Source: a virus
Virus record (IMG/VR): IMGVR_UViG_3300042305_000424
Coordinates: 1 to 21,727 of that record
Reading direction: 5' to 3' (one strand)
DNA: 21,727 nucleotides
The translations under genes were made by a program, and so were the position numbers. Below the pieces are notes generated by a model that saw only the letters and a program-made list of their open reading frames with translations, was not told the origin of the DNA and made no database searches. Positions within the stretch are counted from its first letter, which is position 1. Each line of letters opens with the position of its first letter. This document shows, piece by piece, positions 17,578 to 21,727 of the stretch.

Positions 17578-19622
17578 CTGATGCCCCGGCGCATTGTGTA
17601 GTGAACAATGATGGTGTTCACCGTAAACGGCTCAAAAATGTCTGAGAAACATGAAATTCGGATGGCGATGTTCTCTGCCGTTCCGCTCACCTCAATCTCT
17701 GATGGCGAAACGTCTGAGCCGTCCCAGACGAAGCCGTCCCAGATCATCTCGTCCCAGTAGCTTGAGCGCAGGTCAGATGCGTACTTCTCGTCCAGCGGCT
17801 GAGGAATCTCTTGCCTGCGATAGCCGAGATCGTAGCCAAAATCAATCTCGGTGTAGTAATCGCCAGACATCTCCACGCTCGCTCGGCGGAATCGCTTGAG
17901 GATCCGCGGCGACTTGATGGAGTTGTAGGCCAAGTTGAAACTCGCCGAGATAGCGTTGCCATCAAAGCTGGTTCCCTTGTCAAGCTGGTAGACAAAGCCG
18001 TTGCTGGACCCAAAGAAACTGACGGCACTGCCGCTGGCATCCTCGCCTTCGTCGCAACACAGCACGGGGTTTGAGAACTCCACTGGCATGGATCCCAGCA
18101 GGTTGCCGTTGACCATTGTCATGTAGATGCCCGTGCCGTCGGAGAAGAACACGCGGTATTGCCCCTTCAGGCGGTTCAGAGAACTTGCAGTTGCGGAATT
18201 GACGCGATTCTCCAAGAACGGCCGCAGGTTCATCGTGAGCGACGCCGGCAAGAAGTTGCCGAAGTTCAGCGTCGTGCCCAGGCTGATGATGCCCCTGTCA
18301 TCCAGGACGTAGGCCTGGTCCATGTTCTGCGCGGTGTAGGGCACCGCACCGGTGCCAGTATTGAACGTCGACAAAGCGAAGTTTGCCTCACTCGTGCCGT
18401 ACAGCACCGACGTGTCGCGCCTGGTGTAGACCCCCAGCGCGCCGCTGGACTGGTCGCCTGGCAGCACGATGAGATTGGTGATCGGCGCGTTCATGGCGAT
18501 CTCGCCAGCGCCCAGCACGGGGTCCCACTGGTACGGCAAACTCAAGGCAGAGAACTGCAGAGATGCGCCGAAGGACAAGAACAGGTGCTGCTTGTGGACG
18601 GCCACATGCGTGGGCTTGTCGTTGGGCATCGTCGAGTTGATGGGAACGAACACCGTCCCATCAAACTCAAACGCCCTGTTGGCCCCGTCGCACCCATACA
18701 GGCGATAGTTTGCGTCGCCACCACCAAAGTTGCCGACCACAGTTTCATAGCGGCCGTTCGGCGCCAGTGTGACCGCTGTAGCCGCCCCGCCCGCGTGCGC
18801 GCGAGTGGTTCCTGCAACTCGAAGATGCTCCGGCGCGGCAAACGTCCCTGAGGTGCTGGAAAGAATCAACCTGCCAGTTGCGCCCAACCACGATGTGCCG
18901 TTTTCAACGACAACGCGGGCTACGACACCCGTGGCCCCGCTTGTTTGCCCAGTGACCGTATCTCCTTCGGCGATAGCTGTGCCTGCTCCACTATTGAACG
19001 CAAGCTCAAAGCCCAATGCAACTGCCGCCCACCCGCCACTTGTGGCCTTGAACATCGCCGCGCTGGCGTTGCCCACCACGTTGCGCCAGGCGTAGACGTC
19101 ACCCTTGTACAGGGCCACACCCAACACGTTGCCAGCGCCCGGCACCGCCTGAATGCTTGAGCGGTACTCGTCGGCCGCCAGGTTGCGGTACTGCGCGTCA
19201 ATCAGACCATCGGCACTCACGCCCACAATGGACGTGACAGATGCCTGCACGACTGCGCTGACCGTAAGGTTCTCGCCGACCACAAACGTGCCCGTCTGGC
19301 GAGTGATGACCACGTCGGAGCCGCTTCTCGCAATGACCTTGCCGGTCGCAGCAGAGGTTGCACCCGTCACGGTGTTGCCCACCGCGATTGTTCCGGTGAC
19401 CGTGCAAGTCAAGATGTTGTACAGGGCGGCCGATGGGCTGGGCCTGCCATCAAACCTCTCGTACCCGGCGATGCGGGTATAGCCGCCGCTGACGTTGCAC
19501 TCGAAGTTGGCGGCCTTGCGGGCGAAGCCTGGCGGCAGGGTCAGCGTCGGCGTGACCTGGTCCAGGCCCCCTGCGAGGCGGATCAAGTCGTACTGAACGC
19601 GAGGGAGTTGAGCCTGGGCCAT
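17574..19622 (-). CDS. Tail nozzle-like protein (tail tubular protein B analogue)
   Basis: A 682-aa protein directly downstream of the adaptor, as in T7- and SU10-like phages. It opens with 'LAGGLDQVTPTLTLPPGFARKAANFE', a start shared by many nozzle proteins that mentions sites along the genome-facing tube. The middle and C-terminal parts are beta-rich (for example HKQHLFLSFG and Y-T-R-R-D-T-S-V-L-Y-G near residues 350-430), compatible with a beta-propeller nozzle. Two related modules of about 60 residues are inserted at about 72-131 and 207-271. Each carries V-G/E-G-x-T-V-T-G-x-T-S-x-A-T-G and later T-S/G-T-F. Its last codons overlap the fibre start by ATGA. Assignment is from gene order and fold pattern. 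Confidence 0.65.
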   Translation of the reverse strand: MAQAQLPRVQYDLIRLAGGLDQVTPTLTLPPGFARKAANFECNVSGGYTRIAGYERFDGRPSPSAALYNILTCTVTGTIAVGNTVTGATSAATGKVIARSGSDVVITRQTGTFVVGENLTVSAVVQASVTSIVGVSADGLIDAQYRNLAADEYRSSIQAVPGAGNVLGVALYKGDVYAWRNVVGNASAAMFKATSGGWAAVALGFELAFNSGAGTAIAEGDTVTGQTSGATGVVARVVVENGTSWLGATGRLILSSTSGTFAAPEHLRVAGTTRAHAGGAATAVTLAPNGRYETVVGNFGGGDANYRLYGCDGANRAFEFDGTVFVPINSTMPNDKPTHVAVHKQHLFLSFGASLQFSALSLPYQWDPVLGAGEIAMNAPITNLIVLPGDQSSGALGVYTRRDTSVLYGTSEANFALSTFNTGTGAVPYTAQNMDQAYVLDDRGIISLGTTLNFGNFLPASLTMNLRPFLENRVNSATASSLNRLKGQYRVFFSDGTGIYMTMVNGNLLGSMPVEFSNPVLCCDEGEDASGSAVSFFGSSNGFVYQLDKGTSFDGNAISASFNLAYNSIKSPRILKRFRRASVEMSGDYYTEIDFGYDLGYRRQEIPQPLDEKYASDLRSSYWDEMIWDGFVWDGSDVSPSEIEVSGTAENIAIRISCFSDIFEPFTVNTIIVHYTMRRGIR

Positions 19623-19630
19623 GGTGCTAC

Positions 19631-20326
19631 TCAGGCCAGGGGATTCCCCAGATACAGCTCAGGGAGCTGCTCTCGCTCAAGCTGATTGCGCAGCCTCGAG
19701 AATTGCGTGGTGCCGCGGGACAGCACCTCAGGAGCAGCCTCGTACAGGCCGTAGTACTCCATGGCCTTGTAGACGATGGCCATGTGCAAATGAGTGGGCG
19801 CTGCCGGCGTGTCGGTGTTTGCGACCAGAGACACCGGCAGAATCTGGTACTCGCCGCTGATCTGGTAAATGTCGTCAGGGACTTGGCCGAGCATGACCTT
19901 TTTGTCGTTGGGCATGATCGCAAAGACCACCGGCCGGCCGTTGACCTGCACGTTGAAGCGGTAGGTGTTGCGGAAGACCTGGTACTCCCACTCGACCAGC
20001 CACTGCTCGTCCTGCACCCCGATGCTTTTCTTCTGGCAGCGGAAGGTGTCCTTCCACCAGTACCGAAGGTCGGTCATCGGGTTGCCCGTAACCGTGTTGG
20101 TCACGCTGTTCGGGTCGTAGTTGCCAGTGCTGGCTACGGTCTCGAAGGTGAACGGCTCGCGCATCCAGTTCCAGTTGTCGTGCATGCCCTGGATCTCGAC
20201 CCATGCGTCGTTGGTCCAGTTCACCAGCTTGGCGTACATGCCAGTCTGGCCGGTGACCGACGTGGGGCCACCTCCAGTGACACCGCACTCGACGGCCAGG
20301 CGTTGCGCGAGCTGCAGGTAGTTCAT
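19631..20326 (-). CDS. Head-tail adaptor protein (SU10/T7 gp11-like)
   Basis: The product has 231 residues. It begins with the helical MNYLQLAQRLAVECGV segment and has the W-x-N-D-A-W-x-E-I-Q motif near residues 37-46. Tryptophan-rich strands follow (W-N-W-M-R-E-P, R-Y-W-W-K), then a C-terminal 'H-L-H-M-A-I-V-Y-K-A-M-E-Y-Y-G' helix. This arrangement is typical of the gatekeeper/adaptor proteins of short-tailed phages that sit between portal and nozzle. The spacing is tight on both sides and no strong ribosome binding site is visible, so coupling to the upstream gene is likely. The adjacent long nozzle gene supports the call. Confidence 0.75.
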   Translation of the reverse strand: MNYLQLAQRLAVECGVTGGGPTSVTGQTGMYAKLVNWTNDAWVEIQGMHDNWNWMREPFTFETVASTGNYDPNSVTNTVTGNPMTDLRYWWKDTFRCQKKSIGVQDEQWLVEWEYQVFRNTYRFNVQVNGRPVVFAIMPNDKKVMLGQVPDDIYQISGEYQILPVSLVANTDTPAAPTHLHMAIVYKAMEYYGLYEAAPEVLSRGTTQFSRLRNQLEREQLPELYLGNPLA

Positions 20327-20329
20327 CTA

Positions 20330-20815
20330 TCAGACCGGCTGAGACAACAGCTTCTTGAGCCAGGGCACACCCATCCGAGGGTTCGGGTCGTGCATGACCT
20401 GGAAGGGGTAAGTCAAAGACAGCACGTTCTCCTCTTGGAAGCCCATGCTGCCGTCTGGCGCAACGATCTTGCGCTGGCGCACACGCGACTGCTTGGCGTT
20501 GGCCAGTACAGCAATGTGATACCTGCGCAGCTTGGCGGTGTCGCCTCGGACCACCATGCGGTAGTCGCCGTTGACGTTGACCTCGACGAAGCTGGGCTCG
20601 TTCTCGTTGCCCGGCTCGTTGAAGTGAACCTCGAGTTCGTCTCGCATGAAGGACTCTTCGTCGATCTGGTCGGTGCGGATGACACGATCGGTGTCGATCT
20701 CGACCCCGCCTGGCGATGAAGCCTCGGCCGCGGGCGTAACCCGGTTGACGATGTCCACGTCCTCGGACGCAACGGATCGGTTGCGCTCGTAGCTGTTGAC
20801 GGTGCGATTGGTCAT
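20330..20815 (-). CDS. Virion-cluster protein, 161 aa, function unknown
   Basis: The ATG follows an AGGAG site with an 8-base spacer. The N-terminal 45 residues are polar and probably disordered (many S, E, D, N, R). The remainder is mixed, with a charged segment containing RRYHIAVLANAKQSR and the 'PDGSMGFQEEN' stretch near residue 130. No transmembrane segment or enzyme motif is visible. It sits immediately before the adaptor gene (3-base gap), so it is probably translated as part of the head-completion block. I do not recognise a named family. Confidence 0.65.
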   Translation of the reverse strand: MTNRTVNSYERNRSVASEDVDIVNRVTPAAEASSPGGVEIDTDRVIRTDQIDEESFMRDELEVHFNEPGNENEPSFVEVNVNGDYRMVVRGDTAKLRRYHIAVLANAKQSRVRQRKIVAPDGSMGFQEENVLSLTYPFQVMHDPNPRMGVPWLKKLLSQPV

Positions 20816-20841
20816 AGTGAAGTCTCCTGGTGTTCAAGGGT

Positions 20842-20865
20842 GGGGGCCACCCGAAGGTGACCCCC
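20842..20865 (-). promoter_or_regulatory. Strong cUUCGg hairpin between two head genes
   Basis: On the minus strand GGGGGUCACC pairs with GGUGGCCCCC over ten pairs (one G-U) around UUCG, closed by a C-G pair. This is the especially stable cUUCGg tetraloop. It begins 7 bases after the stop of the 171-aa gene and ends before the AGGAG site of the 161-aa gene. No run of U follows, so read-through with partial termination, or RNA stabilisation and processing, is more likely than full termination. Confidence 0.65.
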
Positions 20866-20872
20866 TGCCGAC

Positions 20873-21388
20873 TTAGGCAGTCAGCGGGTTGGCCGGCACG
20901 GTGGACAGGTTGATGAACGTGTCCGTCACGTTGGCAGCACCCAGATCGGTTGAGCCAGGAGTGAACGTCACGCCAGCCGTCAGCGCGATGCGCAGAGCGG
21001 CGACCGGGCACACGCCGATGGGCGCGTCGGGGAACATCAGCGCCACGCGGCCAGCAGCCAGCTCGGCAGAGTCCACGATCTGGCCCGGGACGATCGACAC
21101 AGCGCCGCTCGTGTCCAGGCAGATCAGGTACAGCCGGGTGGAGCCGTTGACGCCACCCGTGAAGCCGCCGTTGACGTTCTGGATACCGCCGGCAGCCGCC
21201 TGGTAAACCGACGGGCCGCTGTAGCTGATCGCGATGTTGTCAGTGATCGCCTTGCTGTAGAAGCGACCGTCGATCACATAGGTGACCGCAGCAGCGTTCT
21301 GGATCGTGTTGGCGTTGGTGCCTTCGGCCCACGCGCCGCTCGACAGACCGGCGGTAAAGCCGGAAGAGAGGGAGAGATTGTCAGACAT
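20873..21388 (-). CDS. Virion-associated protein, 171 aa (possible head decoration)
   Basis: The ATG is preceded by AAAGGAA with a 7-base spacer. The sequence is rich in Ala, Gly, Thr, Ser and Val with alternating polar/hydrophobic stretches, as expected for a beta-rich structural protein. It has no transmembrane segment and no catalytic motif. Its position directly downstream of the capsid gene and its own strong ribosome binding site suggest an abundant head protein such as a decoration protein. That is inferred from position only. A strong hairpin follows the gene. Confidence 0.65.
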   Translation of the reverse strand: MSDNLSLSSGFTAGLSSGAWAEGTNANTIQNAAAVTYVIDGRFYSKAITDNIAISYSGPSVYQAAAGGIQNVNGGFTGGVNGSTRLYLICLDTSGAVSIVPGQIVDSAELAAGRVALMFPDAPIGVCPVAALRIALTAGVTFTPGSTDLGAANVTDTFINLSTVPANPLTA

Positions 21389-21401
21389 GGTGAAGTTCCT
21401 T

Positions 21402-21587
21402 TCAGTCGATGACGAACGTGGCCACGGTGGCCGCGTAGTTCGTGTCGGTGACGCCGCCGTCGGCGTCCAGCTTAGCCGCTACGGCCTGCAGGGCGTCGAC
21501 CACGGCCGCCAGCAGGGCCGCCAGCTCTTGGCGGTCTCCTGGCGCCGCGATGGCGTTGACACGTTGACGTACAGATTCGATGGGCAT
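21402..21587 (-). CDS. Small virion-cluster protein, 61 aa, function unknown
   Basis: The ATG start is preceded by AAAGGAA about 7 bases upstream. The product is a small acidic-to-neutral protein. Residues about 5-42 should be mostly helical (R-Q-R-V-N-A-I, then A-A-L-L-A-A-V-V-D-A-L-Q), followed by a short Gly/Thr-rich tail. There is no signal peptide and no recognisable motif. It lies between the major capsid gene and the 171-aa gene, where phages often carry small head-associated proteins, but nothing in the sequence itself proves a virion role. Confidence 0.65.
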   Translation of the reverse strand: MPIESVRQRVNAIAAPGDRQELAALLAAVVDALQAVAAKLDADGGVTDTNYAATVATFVID

Positions 21588-21608
21588 TGGTTAATTCCTT
21601 TCGGTTCG

Positions 21609-21626
21609 CTAGGGCTTGCGCCCTAG
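21609..21626 (-). promoter_or_regulatory. Perfect hairpin with GNRA-type loop after the capsid gene
   Basis: Read on the minus strand, seven bases (CUAGGGC) pair perfectly with GCCCUAG around a GCAA tetraloop, which is a GNRA loop. It begins 8 bases after the capsid stop codon and ends 11 bases before the AAAGGAA ribosome binding site of the next gene. No U-tract follows, so it is a poor intrinsic terminator. A 3' stabilising or processing element for the abundant capsid message is the more likely role, by inference. Confidence 0.6.
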
Positions 21627-21633
21627 CGTGTCA

Positions 21634-21727
21634 TCACAGAGCCGAGCAGGCGCTCTCGATGCGGACCATCCAGTTCTCGTTCAGTCGCACCGCGTTCTTG
21701 TAGAAGTTTGCGCCGACATATCCGACC
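21634..21727 (-). CDS. Major capsid protein, C-terminal fragment (partial)
   Basis: The window opens inside a minus-strand gene, of which only the last 30 codons and the TGA stop are visible. The fragment contains a G-Y-x-G-x-x-F-Y motif followed by LNENWMVRIESA. The pattern of an aromatic residue, 'LN.NW' and 'RIE' just before the stop resembles the C-terminal end of phage major capsid proteins of the N4-gp56/P22 coat-like HK97-fold type. Its position at the head of a virion gene block, before small structural genes and the head-tail adaptor, agrees with that. The identification rests on a short segment plus gene order, so it is only moderately secure. Confidence 0.55.
   Translation of the reverse strand, partial: VGYVGANFYKNAVRLNENWMVRIESACSAL

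Noticed and set aside
19703-20719. Plus-strand frame of 338 codons opposite the adaptor
   Set aside because: The adaptor frame on the minus strand has family-specific motifs; the plus frame has none.

Overview
This is a stretch of the late (virion and lysis) region of a GC-rich tailed phage or prophage. Essentially every gene is on the minus strand, so transcription runs from the right end of the window to the left. A head-tail adaptor followed by a long nozzle-like protein, with no tape measure, sheath or baseplate genes, points to a short-tailed (podovirus-type) virion. A very large polyvalent protein sits in the ejection-protein position. Base composition and protein style would fit a phage of a GC-rich proteobacterium. 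No host gene, integrase or attachment site is present, so the host is only a guess.

Layout, reading the minus strand from right to left: C-terminal end of the major capsid protein (21634-21727, cut by the window); a 61-aa protein; two virion-associated proteins of 171 and 161 aa; head-tail adaptor (19631-20326); nozzle-like tail protein (17574-19622); tail fibre (16441-17577); a 137-aa tail-associated protein; a glycine-rich tip protein (15204-16016); a fibre-assembly-like protein (14633-15193). The lysis cassette follows: two small single-TM proteins, a three-TM holin and a GH24 endolysin (13153-14612). A short regulatory gap (13040-13152) holds a promoter-like pair and an intrinsic terminator. 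The ejection module comes last: a 788-aa hendecad-repeat protein, a GNAT acetyltransferase, a cationic/hydrophobic 222-aa protein, a 191-aa protein, a 400-aa coiled-coil protein, and a giant open reading frame that starts at 7773 and is still open at base 1 (at least 2591 residues). Genes are packed with ATGA/GTGA/TGATG overlaps. No gene-free stretch reaches 300 bases; the longest is 113.

The giant protein is a string of domains: a hydrophobic N-terminal half, an HExxH metallopeptidase-like domain, a RelA/SpoT-like nucleotidyltransferase domain, two conserved domains I cannot name with confidence, and an ADP-ribosyltransferase-like domain. A plausible model is that it is packaged and injected with the DNA, so that its enzymatic modules act on the host at the start of infection.

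The most unusual feature is between those domains. Five low-complexity linkers coincide closely with five small reading frames of 50 to 68 codons. Four are on the same strand, all in the same +1 frame, and each has a good Shine-Dalgarno sequence. The fifth is antisense, with its own Shine-Dalgarno and a promoter-like sequence. In at least four of these patches the codon pattern fits the small frame better than the giant one, as if small genes had been kept while the giant frame was threaded through them. I regard this as the best candidate for something undescribed in the window.
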